From Candidatus Dormiibacterota bacterium (lineage in GTDB: Bacteria > Chloroflexota > Dormibacteria > Aeolococcales > Aeolococcaceae), in contig JAFARE010000007.1 of NCBI GenBank assembly GCA_019245575.1, positions 1 through 64,000 on the forward strand: DNA of 64,000 bases. The letters are read 5' to 3'. Each line of letters opens with the position of its first letter. The stretch's first letter is position 1. Positions 1-14,985 of the stretch are shown here, one piece after another. The notes under the pieces were generated by a model. That model was given only the letters and a program-made list of their open reading frames with translations. It did not search any database and had not been told where the DNA came from. The position numbers were made by a program, and so were the translations under genes.

Positions 1-1
1 G

Positions 2-550
2 CCCATTGCCGCAACCATCTTCTGCTTCATCCTCGTCGCCAACTGGATCGACTTCTTCCCGCTGCAGCAGCCCGTGGTGCCGGCGAACGCCGATGTCAAC
101 CTCACGTTCGCTATGGCGATCACGGTGATCGTCATCGTGCAGTGGTACAGCATTCGCGTCCTCGGCTTTCGCGGCTACCTGCGCCGGTACTCAAAGCCGT
201 TCGAGCTCGGGAAGTTTGCGCGCGCGGTCTTCGTTCCGCTCAACGTCATCGAGGAGATCGCGAAGCCGATCAGCCTCGCCCTCCGGCTGTTCGGCAACAT
301 CTTCGGCGGACTCGTGATGGTGTATATCCTCACGCTGGCGTTCCACGCATTTGCCGGATCGGGTCCGATCCTGACCACGATCTCGCCGCTGTGGCTCGCG
401 GCACTCGTTGCCTGGAAACTGTTCGACGTGTTCCTGATCGGCACGATCCAGGCATTCATCTTCATGCTCTTGACCATCATCTATTTCGGCATGGCGCGCG
501 AGGGGCTCGAGGAGGAGCACCACGGCGCCGCAGCACACGCAACCACGTGA
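2..550 (+). CDS. atpB: ATP synthase Fo subunit a (5' truncated by window edge)
   Basis: Frame open from base 2; conserved [20 protein letters not shown] motif; first gene of atp operon. Confidence 0.96.
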   Translation, partial: PIAATIFCFILVANWIDFFPLQQPVVPANADVNLTFAMAITVIVIVQWYSIRVLGFRGYLRRYSKPFELGKFARAVFVPLNVIEEIAKPISLALRLFGNIFGGLVMVYILTLAFHAFAGSGPILTTISPLWLAALVAWKLFDVFLIGTIQAFIFMLLTIIYFGMAREGLEEEHHGAAAHATT

Positions 551-563
551 GGAGAGGCGACAC

Positions 564-818
564 ATGAACCACGCACTGGCCATCATGGGAGGGCTCATCG
601 CAGCCGGCATCGCACTCGGCGGCGGCGCCATTGGCGCAGCCATCGGTGACGGTCTCGCCGGCAGCGCGACGATCGCAGGCACCGCTCGTCAGCCTGAAGC
701 GCAGGCCAGGCTGCAGACGACGATGTTCCTGATCATCGGCCTTGTCGAGGGCATGTACTTCATCAACCTCGCGCTCGGCTTCTTCTTCGTCTTCGTCATC
801 GCCAGCGGAGTCAAGTAG
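564..818 (+). CDS. atpE: ATP synthase Fo subunit c
   Basis: 84 aa, two TM hairpin, [11 protein letters not shown] polar loop, conserved Glu in second helix (GLVEGMYF). Confidence 0.97.
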   Translation: MNHALAIMGGLIAAGIALGGGAIGAAIGDGLAGSATIAGTARQPEAQARLQTTMFLIIGLVEGMYFINLALGFFFVFVIASGVK

Positions 819-824
819 CGGCTG

Positions 825-1358
825 ATGGGCATGTTGCTCGCAGACGCGGGTCTGCTCGACATCAACGGCACCTTCATCGCCGAGGTGATCGCGTTCATCC
901 TCATGATCCTGGTGCTCGGCCGCTACGCGTACCCACGCATCATGAAGGCGGCCACCGAGCGCGAGGACAAGATCGAGGCCGGACTCCGTGCCGCCGAGGA
1001 GTCACAGCGGCGCCTGGCGCAGGTGCAGGATGACGTCGCCAAATTGCTCGAGCAGGCGCGCGAGCAGGCGCGCGAAATCAGTGCCCGCGCCCATCGCGAT
1101 GCCGTCGTCGAGGCGCAGGAGGTGCTGGTCAAGGCTCGCACCGACGCTGAGGCGCTCCTCGTGCGCGCTGAGGCAGAGATCGGCTCCGAGCGCGACCGCG
1201 CAATCCAGGAGCTGCGCGCGCAGGTGAGCGCCCTCGTTGTGGATGCGGCCGGACGCGTCATCGGTGAGGCACTCGACGAGAAGGCGCACAAGCGCCTCAT
1301 CGACGAGGCGCTCACCAAGGTCGGCGACGGCAAGGCGCCCGCTGGACGGGACAGCTGA
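825..1358 (+). CDS. atpF: ATP synthase Fo subunit b
   Basis: N-terminal TM followed by long charged coiled coil; operon position. Confidence 0.95.
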   Translation: MGMLLADAGLLDINGTFIAEVIAFILMILVLGRYAYPRIMKAATEREDKIEAGLRAAEESQRRLAQVQDDVAKLLEQAREQAREISARAHRDAVVEAQEVLVKARTDAEALLVRAEAEIGSERDRAIQELRAQVSALVVDAAGRVIGEALDEKAHKRLIDEALTKVGDGKAPAGRDS

Positions 1359-1888
1359 TGGCGGCGGCGAGCAGCGTGGCGCGCCGGTACGCGGCAGCGT
1401 ACTTCGACCTCGCGAAGGAGGCGGGCGACATCGCGGCATGGCGCGACGAGCTGGCCGCGGTGGCGGAGGCGCTCAGCGCCGACGAGGTCGCGGAGGCGGT
1501 GATCAACCCCAAGCTGCCGCTCGCGGAGCGCACCCGCCTGGGTCTGCAGCTGCTCGACGGTGTGGCCGAGCCCGCGCGCAACCTGGCCCGGCTGCTCATC
1601 GAACGGCGGCGCAGCGCGCTGCTCCGGGAGATCCTCACGCACTACGACTCTCTGGCCGACCAGGAGGCGGGCGTGGTGCGGGCAGAGGTGACCGCCGCGG
1701 TCCCGGTGGACCGCAAGCTGGAACACGCGATCACCGAGGCACTCGCTTCCCGGCTGGGACGTTCGGTTGAGACGACGGTGCGCAGCGACCCGGCGATCGT
1801 CGGCGGACTTGTGATCCGCATCGGCGACCGCGTCATCGACGACAGCGTGCGCACGCACCTGCAGCAACTCCAGGCGGCGCTCGCCTGA
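1358..1888 (+). CDS. atpH: ATP synthase F1 subunit delta
   Basis: [15 protein letters not shown]-terminus and [25 protein letters not shown]-terminus typical of OSCP/delta. Confidence 0.96.
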   Translation: MAAASSVARRYAAAYFDLAKEAGDIAAWRDELAAVAEALSADEVAEAVINPKLPLAERTRLGLQLLDGVAEPARNLARLLIERRRSALLREILTHYDSLADQEAGVVRAEVTAAVPVDRKLEHAITEALASRLGRSVETTVRSDPAIVGGLVIRIGDRVIDDSVRTHLQQLQAALA

Positions 1889-1916
1889 CCCACGCATAAG
1901 AGGAACAACGACAGAG

Positions 1917-3440
<1,524 letters not shown>

Positions 3441-3449
3441 CCGTGAGGC

Positions 3450-3595
3450 TGCGGCGGTGGGGCACACCGCTTCGCCCGACACGCGGTCGGAGCCCCGCTG
3501 GGGCCCCGCCGCTCGACACTCGGCTCGACCTGCGCTCCGAGCCGTGCTGTCTCGCCTCCGTGACGGTCGGGCGCCGGGTGTGCCCCACCGCCGCA
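3450..3595. repeat. Long interrupted inverted repeat between atpA and atpG
   Basis: Arms tgcggcggtggggcacacc (3450-3468) and ggtgtgccccaccgccgca (3577-3595) are perfectly complementary (19 bp); nested pairs gcccgac/gtcgggc (3474-3480/3566-3572) and tcggagc/gctccga (3487-3493/3534-3540). Confidence 0.85.
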
Positions 3596-3632
3596 TCCCT
3601 CGCGAGACCCGAGTAGCCAAGAGAAGTCTTCA

Positions 3633-6580
<2,948 letters not shown>

Positions 6581-6584
<4 letters not shown>

Positions 6585-7633
6585 CATCGCCGCCCGGCCT
6601 CGACCTCGACGCCCTGGCCGCGTACCTCGCGTCCATGGGCGACCCGCCGCAGGGACCGCTGACCGCGTCCGTCATCCCGGGCGGCAAGTCGAATCTCACG
6701 TACATCGTCGACGCCGGCGAGCGCCGGCTCGTCTTGCGCCGTCCGCCGCTGGCACACGTGCTGCCCACGGCGCACGACATGAGCCGCGAGTACCGCGTGC
6801 TGGCGGCGTTGCGGGACACCGACATTCCGGTGCCGCGGGTGACGGCGCTCTGCGCCGACGCGTCGGTGCTGGGCGCGCCCTTCTACGTGATGGAGTGGGT
6901 GGACGGCCACGTCATCCGTGACACGCTGCCCGGCGAATACCCGGCCACTCCGGACACGCGGCGGGCGATGTCAGCCGCGCTCGTCGACACACTCGCTGCG
7001 CTGCATGCGGTGGTGCCAGGCGATGTCGGGCTTGCTGACTTCGGTCATCCCGCGGGGTTTCTGGAGCGACAGGTCCGGCGCTGGTGGATGCAGTGGGAGG
7101 CGTCCAAGACCCGCGACCTCCCCAGCATCGAGGAGCTGCATGGCCGCCTCGAGGACACGCTGCCGGCGCAGTCGCCGCCGGGCATCACGCACGGCGACTA
7201 CCGGATGGACAACGTGATGTTCGCGCCGCGCGATCCGGGGCGCATCGCCGCGGTGCTGGACTGGGAGATGTGCACCATCGGCGACCCGCTCTGCGACCTC
7301 GGGCTCATGCTCGTGTACTGGGCTGAGACGCAAGACGAGCCCTCCGCGCGGCGCTTGCAGGGGCGTGCGCTCACCGTCGACGACGGGTTTTACTCGCGCC
7401 GCGAGATCATCGAGCGATACGCGGCGGCATCGACGCGCGACCTGAGCGGCCTCGACTGGTACATCGCGTTCGGCGCGTACAAGCTCGCCATCATCGCGGA
7501 GGGCATCAATGCGCGGTTCCTGCTGGGCATGACCGTGGGCGACGGCTTCGACCAGATGGGCGAGATGGTGCCGCTCCTGGTTGATCGCGCCCTCGAGACG
7601 GCGTCGGGTCTTCCCCTGGCGCCGAGGAGCTGA
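6581..7633 (+). CDS. Aminoglycoside phosphotransferase-like (APH/ACAD11 N-domain-like) kinase
   Basis: THGDYRMDNVMF and VLDWEMCTIGDPLCDLG kinase motifs; followed by acyl-CoA dehydrogenase. Confidence 0.9.
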
Positions 7634-7636
7634 CAC

Positions 7637-8839
7637 ATGGACTTTGCCCCCACGCAGCGGGTGCGCGACCTCAGTGAGCGGATGTGGCTCTTCCTCGATG
7701 AGTGCGTACGTCCTGCCGAAGCACGGTACTGGAGCGAGTTCTCCGCGGCTCAGGTCCCGCACCGCATCTCCCCGGTGATGGAGGAGTTGAAGGCCGAGGC
7801 GCGCCGGCGCGGCCTCTGGAACCTGTTCATGCCGGACGAGCGGTTCGGCCCCGGCCTCAGCAACGTTGAGTACGCACCGCTGGCTGAGATCACCGGGTGG
7901 AGTCCGATCGCACCCGAGGCGACCAACTGCAGCGCACCCGACACGGGGAACATGGAGGTGCTCGCCCAGTTCGGCACGCCTGAGCAGCAGGAGCAATGGC
8001 TGAAACCGTTGCTCGCCGGGGAGATTCGCTCCTGCGTGGGCATCACCGAGCCCGACGTGGCCAGCTCCGACCCCACCCAGCTCGAGTGCCGCATTGTGCG
8101 GCAGGGCGATGAGTACGTCATCAACGGACGCAAGTGGTGGACCAGCGGCGCAGCCCACCCCAACACGCGCGTCATTCTGCTGATGGGGCTGACCGATCCC
8201 GATGGAGAACGCTACCTCCGCCACACGTTCGTGCTCGTGCCCATCGACGCGCCGGGTGTCACGGTGGTGCGCCAGCTCAAGGTGTTCGGTTTCGACGATC
8301 CGGGCAGCCACTGCGAGGTGCGCTTCGAGGGCGTGCGCGTCCCCGCGAGCAACCGCATCGGCGAGGAGGGAACCGCGTTTCTCATCGCGCAGGCGCGGCT
8401 GGGCCCCGGGCGCCTGCACCACTGCATGCGCGCGATCGGCCTCGCCGAACGGGCGCTGTCGCTGATGCGCGAACGGGCAAAGGCGCGGACGGCGTTCGGG
8501 AAGCGCCTCGCCGACCAGGGCGTGGTGCGTGAGCAGCTGGCGCGGTCGCGAGTCGAGATCGAGCAGGCGCGGCTGCTCTGCCAGAAGGCGGCGTGGATGC
8601 TCGACACGGTCGGCAATCGCGAGGCGCGCTTCGAGATCGCCGCCATCAAGGTGGCGGCCCCACGAGTGGCGTGTGACGTTGTGGACCGGGCCATACAGCT
8701 GCACGGTGGCGCGGGCGTGTCCCAGGACGTGCCGCTGACGCAGATGTACTCGTACGCTCGCGCGATGCGCATCTTCGACGGACCGGACGAGGTGCATCTT
8801 GCGACGATCGCGCGAGAGGAGCTGCGCCGCGAATCCTGA
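7637..8839 (+). CDS. Acyl-CoA dehydrogenase family protein
   Basis: GITEPDVASSDPT, INGRKWWTSGA, QLHGGAGVSQDVPLTQMY motifs. Confidence 0.95.
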   Translation: MDFAPTQRVRDLSERMWLFLDECVRPAEARYWSEFSAAQVPHRISPVMEELKAEARRRGLWNLFMPDERFGPGLSNVEYAPLAEITGWSPIAPEATNCSAPDTGNMEVLAQFGTPEQQEQWLKPLLAGEIRSCVGITEPDVASSDPTQLECRIVRQGDEYVINGRKWWTSGAAHPNTRVILLMGLTDPDGERYLRHTFVLVPIDAPGVTVVRQLKVFGFDDPGSHCEVRFEGVRVPASNRIGEEGTAFLIAQARLGPGRLHHCMRAIGLAERALSLMRERAKARTAFGKRLADQGVVREQLARSRVEIEQARLLCQKAAWMLDTVGNREARFEIAAIKVAAPRVACDVVDRAIQLHGGAGVSQDVPLTQMYSYARAMRIFDGPDEVHLATIAREELRRES

Positions 8840-9218
8840 CAACTTCAACCGGCTGCTGGGCGTCGAATACGTCGACGTCTCTCCGGAGTTGATGAGCGCC
8901 CACCTGCCGGTGGCGGAGAAGCTGCTCCAGCCGTACGGCCTGGTGCACGGCGGCGTCTACGCGGCGGTCGCGGAGACGCTGGCCTCGATGGGCACCGCCG
9001 TCGCGGTGCACGAGCGGGGAGAGGGCGCCGTCGGCATGTCGAACCACACGACGTTCCTCCGCCCGGTGACCAAGGGGACGATCCATGCGACCGCCCGGCC
9101 GCGGCACCGGGGCAGGACCACGTGGGTCTGGGACGTGGAGTGCGCCGACGACGACGGCAGGGTGTGCGCGATCTCGCGCGTGACCATCGCCGTCCGCCCC
9201 ATGCAAGCGCCGGGCTGA
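8799..9218 (+). CDS. Hotdog-fold (PaaI-like) thioesterase; start uncertain
   Basis: LVHGGVYAAVAETLASMG motif; only upstream in-frame start is TTG overlapping the ACAD gene. Confidence 0.85.
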   Translation: MRRSRERSCAANPDNFNRLLGVEYVDVSPELMSAHLPVAEKLLQPYGLVHGGVYAAVAETLASMGTAVAVHERGEGAVGMSNHTTFLRPVTKGTIHATARPRHRGRTTWVWDVECADDDGRVCAISRVTIAVRPMQAPG

Positions 9219-9224
9219 GCCACC

Positions 9225-10238
9225 GTGAACCCGCGTCAGCGCCTGCGTAACCCGCTGCGCCGCATCGGGATCGTGCTGCTGCTCTTCCTCGCGATCCTGG
9301 TGTACGGCACGGCCGGCTATATGATCGTGGGCGGCTATCCGTTTCTCGATGCGCTCTTCACCACCGTCACGACGGTCACGACGGTGGGGTTGCAGGTGCG
9401 TCCGCTCGACGCCGCCGGTGAGGCGTTCACCATCTCCGTCGTCGTCCTCGGGGTCGCCACGTTTCTCTATCTGTTCGGCTCGATTGTCGAAGCGCTGTCA
9501 GGCAACCGCTGGCAGGCATATCGGAGGTATCGCAGGATGGAAGCGCAGATCAACTCGCTGCGAGACCACGTGATCGTCTGCGGGTACGGACGTACCGGCA
9601 AGCGCGTCGCTCTCGAGCTGCGCCAGCGGCGCGTGCCATACGTGGTGGTGGAGATGAACCCGACCCCGCTGGCGGACGTGCAGCGGGAGCGCGAGCCGCA
9701 CATCGAGGGCGATGCCGCCAACGACGACATCCTGCACCTGGCGGGCATCGATCACGCGCGCGCGCTCGTGAGCGCGGTGGACAGCGACGAGCGCAACGTG
9801 TACATCGTGCTCACCGCGCGCTCGTTGAACCCGCGGCTGTTCATCGTGGCGCGCAGCTCCTATCCGGACTCGGTGCCCAAGCTGGAGCGCGCCGGCGCCA
9901 ACCGCGTGGTCTCGCCCTACAGCGCGAGCGGCACGCGCATGGCCGCGCTGGCGATGCAGCCGGCGGTGGTTGACGTGCTCGACTTCGTGAGCACTCCCGG
10001 AACGCAGATGAGCATCGAGGAGCTCGTGGTGGCGCCGGAGACGCCGGACACGACTGCCGGCGCCCTGCGCCGCTCCGCCGCGACCCTCCTGGCGGTGCAG
10101 TCCAAGGGCGGGTCGATCAGCGTTGGTCCGCGGGACGAGCAGACACTGAACGCAGGCGACATCGTTGTGGCGATGGGCACGCGCGACCAACTCGATGCGC
10201 TAGCGGGGCTGTTGCGACCGGCCGAACCGGCGAGCTGA
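9225..10238 (+). CDS. Ion-channel protein with TrkA-N/RCK domain (K+ channel-like)
   Basis: TTVTTVGLQ selectivity-filter-like segment, HVIVCGYGRTGKRVALEL Rossmann motif, TrkA-C-like C-terminus. Confidence 0.9.
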   Translation: MNPRQRLRNPLRRIGIVLLLFLAILVYGTAGYMIVGGYPFLDALFTTVTTVTTVGLQVRPLDAAGEAFTISVVVLGVATFLYLFGSIVEALSGNRWQAYRRYRRMEAQINSLRDHVIVCGYGRTGKRVALELRQRRVPYVVVEMNPTPLADVQREREPHIEGDAANDDILHLAGIDHARALVSAVDSDERNVYIVLTARSLNPRLFIVARSSYPDSVPKLERAGANRVVSPYSASGTRMAALAMQPAVVDVLDFVSTPGTQMSIEELVVAPETPDTTAGALRRSAATLLAVQSKGGSISVGPRDEQTLNAGDIVVAMGTRDQLDALAGLLRPAEPAS

Positions 10239-12378
10239 TCAGCGGCTGAGCATCAGCGTGGCTGACGCGCCGCCGCTGGGCGTCACCTGCACGGTGAACA
10301 GCTGCGTCGCCGCGCTCCACGCGACGGGGACCTGGGTGTCATTGACCGCCGCATGCGGCGGCGACGGAGACCACCCTGACATCGTCGCGCTGTGCTCGCT
10401 CGGCGCGAACGAGACGGCGGCGCGCACGGCGCCGTTGTCAGCGAGAGACGCCACACGCTCTGCACCCAGCGTCACGAGCTGCTGGCCATCACCAATGAGG
10501 GCGATGCCCGACGGCCCTACGGGCACGACGATGTCGTAGCTGACGCCGCCGTGTGTGGCACCGGTGTAGGTCTGGCCGGCCGGCACCACCCGGCCCGTGT
10601 GCGTGAAGTAGTCGTACACGTAGGCGTCACCGTGCACTCCCACGTCGGCCGGGCTGAACGAATATCCGGTCGACCCACCCCGCGCGTACGCCACCACGTA
10701 CGCCGCCACCATCCCGCCGCCGTGGTCGGTCCGCGTCGCCGCCACCATCGGCGCCGGCGCCGAGTGTGCGGCCGCGGCCTGCGCGTCCGCGATGTACGAG
10801 CTGTCCAACGGCACCAGTGGCGAGTCCGGCTTCACGATGACCCCGTCGGCACGCACGCTCTGCAGAAGGTTCGCCGCGTCCACCTGGCCCTCGGCGTCGC
10901 CGACACCGACGGGCCCAGCCGAGAGCGTCGAGAGCAGCAGGTTGTCCGTCTCGCTGCTCATGAAGACGTCGCTCCAGGGCAGCAGACCCGCCTCGCGCGC
11001 CAACTCCGACGTGTACAGGAACGCATCCCAGCGCGAGCGCTCGAAGCGGTCGGTGCTCACCCGGATGTTGGTGATCGCCGGCCAGCGGCTCGCCTCCAGG
11101 AAGTAGCGCGGTGTGGCCATGCACAGCTGCACCGTCTGCTTCGCGTCAGCCGCGCCCTGGTTGATGGCGGTGAGCAGCGCCGGAGCATCCGACAGCGTTT
11201 CGCGCGGCGCCGCGTTCTGCTCCAGCCAGTCCTGTTCGTACATGACCGTCCCCCCGGCCGACGTGCTCCGCAGCACGTCGCGGTAGTACGCCGCCGAGAT
11301 GGGCACGTTGTCGGACACCGCGTACTGAGCGCGGTACGGGCTGTTCGGCGCGAGCCACCGTGCGTGCGTGACCAGGGGAAGGCCCAGCGCGTGCCCCACA
11401 CCCGTGATCCCGTCGGGCAGGTATCCGGGGTCGGCCTCGTAGAGGTATATCCCATGGTCCTTCGAGTCCTTGCGGTACCACCATGAGTCGAGCTGCACGT
11501 ACCCCAGCGGCACACTCTTGGCTGTGAATTCGTCGCGCATGGCCACGAGCGTTTGCTCGTAGGTCTGACCGGGTGCGTGGCGGTAGTAGTACGTGGCGCC
11601 GTTGTCGGTCCAGTAGCCGACGCGCTGCAGCACCACCGATGTCGTATCAACAGCGGTGCGCGCGTTGACGGCCCGCAGCGCGGCGCCCCAGGTGTCGAGG
11701 GTGGCGTTGATGCCGTGGCCGGCCGCCAGCAGCGTCGCGTGGCTGAACCCCGCGGGGAGGCTCGGAATCGCGGCATCGATCGCCCCGCTCAAAACGCCGC
11801 TTGCGCGCGTCTGGGCCGCCACCATGAAGTTCGCGCCGGGCGACATGACGTAGGTGTTCCCGGCGCCGTCGAATGCGGTGAAGGGGCCCTGCACGCCGGG
11901 ATCGGTGAACGACGGCAAGGCAAACGCCGAGTCCCGGTAGCCGAATGTGTATGGCAGCGCAGGTGTGCTGGTGAACGACGGAAAGGGCGCGGTGTTCGGC
12001 GATGCGTCGAGGTAACGCGTGATGAAGCGCGCCAGACCGGAGCTGTCGTACACGCGCACCGTCGCCTCCCTCCGCACGTTCGCATTGGTGTACGCGGCCG
12101 TCACGGCGGAGTACGCGCCGATCTCATCGGTGCCGTTCGACGTCGTGACCGACGTGGGCGGCGCCCCCAAGGTCCCCGCAAAGGTGAACCGTGGCGAAGC
12201 AAAGACCACCGAGTAGCCGCCGTCGGCCCTGAACTCGGCCGACGTACCGGAGCCACTCGTGACGCCGCCCACCATGCGCGGCGGTGGCTGGCTCAGCAGC
12301 GTGCGCACCCCGAGCGCGGCCCCCGCGACGACGCAGGCCGCCAGCACCAGGATGAGCAGCCGCGCGCGCAGCGTCAGC
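10239..12378 (-). CDS. Membrane-anchored/secreted glycosidase-like protein (TIM-barrel, GH-D/GH31-like by eye); start uncertain
   Basis: N-terminal TM after overlap with upstream gene; VGYWTDNGATYYY, GYVQLDSWWYRKDS segments. Confidence 0.6.
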
Positions 12379-12999
12379 TCAGCGGGCCTCAGCGGATCGC
12401 GCGGCGAACCATGCCAGGCTGGCGGGCAGCACGAACGGCACGAGCAGGAGCCGCAGCCAGTCCCACATCGTGTTGCCCCGAAAGCCGGTCCAGCCCCATC
12501 CCAATCCGTAGCCACCGATGAGCACCACGGCGAAGCCGGCCAGGAGCACGAGACCCGCCGTGCGCCAGCGGCGCTCGAACCGGCGATGCGTCTCCAGCCA
12601 CAGCGGCAGCGATGCCACGACGACCGGCAGCGCGAGCAGCTCCAGCCAGTCCCACAACGTGTTTCCCTGAAACCCAGTCCAGCGCCATCCCATCGAGTAG
12701 CCGCCTACTACGAGCACGGCGAACACCGCGACGGATCCCGCGAGCACGAACCGCCACGCCATCCGCCGGCGAGCGCGCGTGCGATACCAGAGCGGCAGCG
12801 TCGCGAGCGCAACCGGCAGCACGATCACGTGAAGCAGGTCCCAGAGCTGGTCGCGGCTCGACACGCCGGTCCAGGGCCAGTGCAGGACGTAGCCGCCGGC
12901 GAGCGCGACAGCGAGGGCTGCGGCGCCAAGCGGGATCACCCAGCCCGCGAGTGCGGGCGCACGGCCCGCCGCCGGTGGCGTGGACCGTGCGACGCTCAC
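12379..12999 (-). CDS. Multi-TM membrane protein with three tandem GY-x-GW-x-WTG-x(5)-LWDWL-x-LL-x-LP repeats
   Basis: Three about 65 aa repeats in translation; stop codon abuts start region of downstream gene. Confidence 0.75.
   Translation of the reverse strand: MSVARSTPPAAGRAPALAGWVIPLGAAALAVALAGGYVLHWPWTGVSSRDQLWDLLHVIVLPVALATLPLWYRTRARRRMAWRFVLAGSVAVFAVLVVGGYSMGWRWTGFQGNTLWDWLELLALPVVVASLPLWLETHRRFERRWRTAGLVLLAGFAVVLIGGYGLGWGWTGFRGNTMWDWLRLLLVPFVLPASLAWFAARSAEAR
12410..12900 (-). repeat. Three-fold tandem intragenic repeat, period about 195 nt
   Basis: ccagtcccacatcgtgttgccccgaaagccggtccagccccatcc vs ccagtcccacaacgtgtttccctgaaacccagtccagcgccatcc, plus a more diverged third copy at about 12800-12895. 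Confidence 0.8.
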
Positions 13000-14082
13000 C
13001 TATGCGACGGTGATGCTCGCGTCGAGGTAGACGTCCTGGATCGCGTTGAGCAGCTGCACGCCTTCCTTCATCGGACGCTGAAACGCCTTGCGCCCACTGA
13101 TCAATCCCGTCCCGCCGGCGCGCTTGTTGATCACTGCGGTGCGCACCGCGTCGGCGAGGTCACCGGAGCCCTTCGACTCGCCGCCGGAGTTGATGAGCCC
13201 GGCGCGGCCCATGTAGCAGTTCACCACCTGGTAGCGGCAGAGGTCGATCGGATTGTCCGATGTGAGCTCGCTGTACACCGCGTCCGCTGTCTTGCCGAAG
13301 TTGAGCGCCGTGAAGCCGCCGTTGGTCGTGGCCAGCTTCTGCTTGATGATGTCGGCCTCGATGGTCACGCCGATGTGGTTGGCCTGGCCGGTGAGGTCCG
13401 CCGCAACGGCGTAGTCGGTGCCGTCCTTTTTGAACGCCGAGTTGCGCAGGTAGCACCAGAGCACGGTCGCCATACCGAGCTCGTGCGCCTTGGCGAACGC
13501 CACCGAGACTTCCTGGATCTGCCGGTCGGCCTGGTCCGAGCCGAAGTAGATGGTGGCGCCCACCGCCACGGCACCGAGGTTCCACGCCTCGCGGACCGTG
13601 CCGAAGAGGATCTGGTCGAACTTGTTGGGGTACGTGAGCAGCTCGTTGTGGTTGAGCTTGAGGATGAAGGGGATGCGATGCGCGTACTTGCGCGAGACCG
13701 AGCCGAGGATGCCGAACGTCGATGCCATCGCGTTGCATCCGCCCTCGATCGCCAGCTCCACCAGCTTGCCGCCGTCGAAGTACTCGGGATTCGGAGCGAA
13801 CGAGGCGCCGGCGGAGTGTTCGATGCCCTGGTCCACCGGCAGGATCGACACGTACCCAGTGCCGCCGAGGCGGCCGTGCCCATAGATGGCCTGCAGGCTG
13901 CGCAGCACCTGGGGCGAGCGGTCGCTGAGCGCCCACACACGATCCACGAAGTCCGGCCCGGGCAGGTGGAGCATCTCCTTGGGGACGGTGGTGCAGCGAT
14001 GCTGCAGCAGCGAGGCCGCCTCGTCGCCCAGGAGGCTCTCCAGGCTTCCTGCAGCGGTCGCGGTTGCGGTGGCCATGCTCAA
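13000..14082 (-). CDS. fbaB: Class I (DhnA/FbaB-type) fructose-bisphosphate aldolase
   Basis: [47 protein letters not shown] motifs. Confidence 0.92.
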   Translation of the reverse strand: MSMATATATAAGSLESLLGDEAASLLQHRCTTVPKEMLHLPGPDFVDRVWALSDRSPQVLRSLQAIYGHGRLGGTGYVSILPVDQGIEHSAGASFAPNPEYFDGGKLVELAIEGGCNAMASTFGILGSVSRKYAHRIPFILKLNHNELLTYPNKFDQILFGTVREAWNLGAVAVGATIYFGSDQADRQIQEVSVAFAKAHELGMATVLWCYLRNSAFKKDGTDYAVAADLTGQANHIGVTIEADIIKQKLATTNGGFTALNFGKTADAVYSELTSDNPIDLCRYQVVNCYMGRAGLINSGGESKGSGDLADAVRTAVINKRAGGTGLISGRKAFQRPMKEGVQLLNAIQDVYLDASITVA

Positions 14083-14123
14083 CTCCTCGAAATCTGTGTG
14101 CTCTCGCGTCTAGTTTGGCGCAT

Positions 14124-14936
14124 TCACGCCGGCGCCGATGAGCGTCCGCTGACCGCTTCAAGGAAGTCGCGGATCAGCTGGCAGGTGTCCTCGGCACGAT
14201 CGACGTTGGACTGATGACCGCCTGTCACCGTCTCGAGGCGGGCTCCTGGAATGCCGCGCTCGATCACCTCGGCCTCCTCCATCGGGATGGGCACGTCCTC
14301 GAGGGCGTGGATCACCGGCGTGGGTGTCTGGATCTCGCCAAGGCGTGCCGAGATGTCGTCCCGGCTGTCGATGGCCCTGCTGGTCCGCACCAGGCCCAGT
14401 GGGTTGGACTCACGAAGCGCACCCAGCCAGCCCTCGACGGTCGCGGGGTTTGCCTGGATGAAGTCGTCGGCCAGGAAGATGCCGGGAAGGGCGGGCAGCG
14501 TCGCCTCCAGGTTGCCGGCCTCGACCACCTGGCGCATCCCCTCGTAGCGCTCCACCTTCTCCGGGTCCTCGGGGCGGGCGCTGGTGTCCATCAGGACGAG
14601 CGAGCGGACGTCCTCGGGGTGGCTCACCGCCAGCCGCATGGCGATCATCCCGCCCATCGAGAGGCCGACGACGTGGGCGGGCGCGATGCCGAGCTGCTGC
14701 AAGAGCCCATGGACGTCCTCGGCCTGGTTCCAGAGGTCGTAGCCGTCGTCGGTCGTCTCGGACTGCATCTGGCCGCGCAGATCGACCGCCACCGTGTCAA
14801 AGCGGTCCTTGATCGCGTCGATCTGCGGCCGCCACCAGGCGGCGCCGAACAGGTAGCCGTGCAGGAACACGACGGGCTCGCCCGATCCCTCGCGGATGTA
14901 GCGCAGTCTCACGCCGTTGCTGACGAGCGTCGCCAT
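14124..14936 (-). CDS. Alpha/beta hydrolase
   Basis: VVFLHGYLFG oxyanion region, VGLSMGGMIAMRLA nucleophile elbow, GGHQSNVD catalytic His. Confidence 0.92.
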   Translation of the reverse strand: MATLVSNGVRLRYIREGSGEPVVFLHGYLFGAAWWRPQIDAIKDRFDTVAVDLRGQMQSETTDDGYDLWNQAEDVHGLLQQLGIAPAHVVGLSMGGMIAMRLAVSHPEDVRSLVLMDTSARPEDPEKVERYEGMRQVVEAGNLEATLPALPGIFLADDFIQANPATVEGWLGALRESNPLGLVRTSRAIDSRDDISARLGEIQTPTPVIHALEDVPIPMEEAEVIERGIPGARLETVTGGHQSNVDRAEDTCQLIRDFLEAVSGRSSAPA

Positions 14937-14985
14937 CGCTGAATCCTCCGCAACTCAGGCTGATCCGGGTACGTTACGAGCGAAC

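Noticed and set aside
3450-3475. Possible T-box-like GGTGGGGCACACCGC
   Set aside because: Superficial resemblance to the T-box antiterminator consensus only; spacing, context (inside atp operon) and the 19-bp palindrome argue otherwise
6971-8848. 625-aa minus-strand ORF
   Set aside because: Antisense to APH/ACAD genes with strong motif support on plus strand
12259-14214. 651-aa plus-strand ORF
   Set aside because: Antisense to aldolase and repeat membrane protein; low-complexity shadow composition
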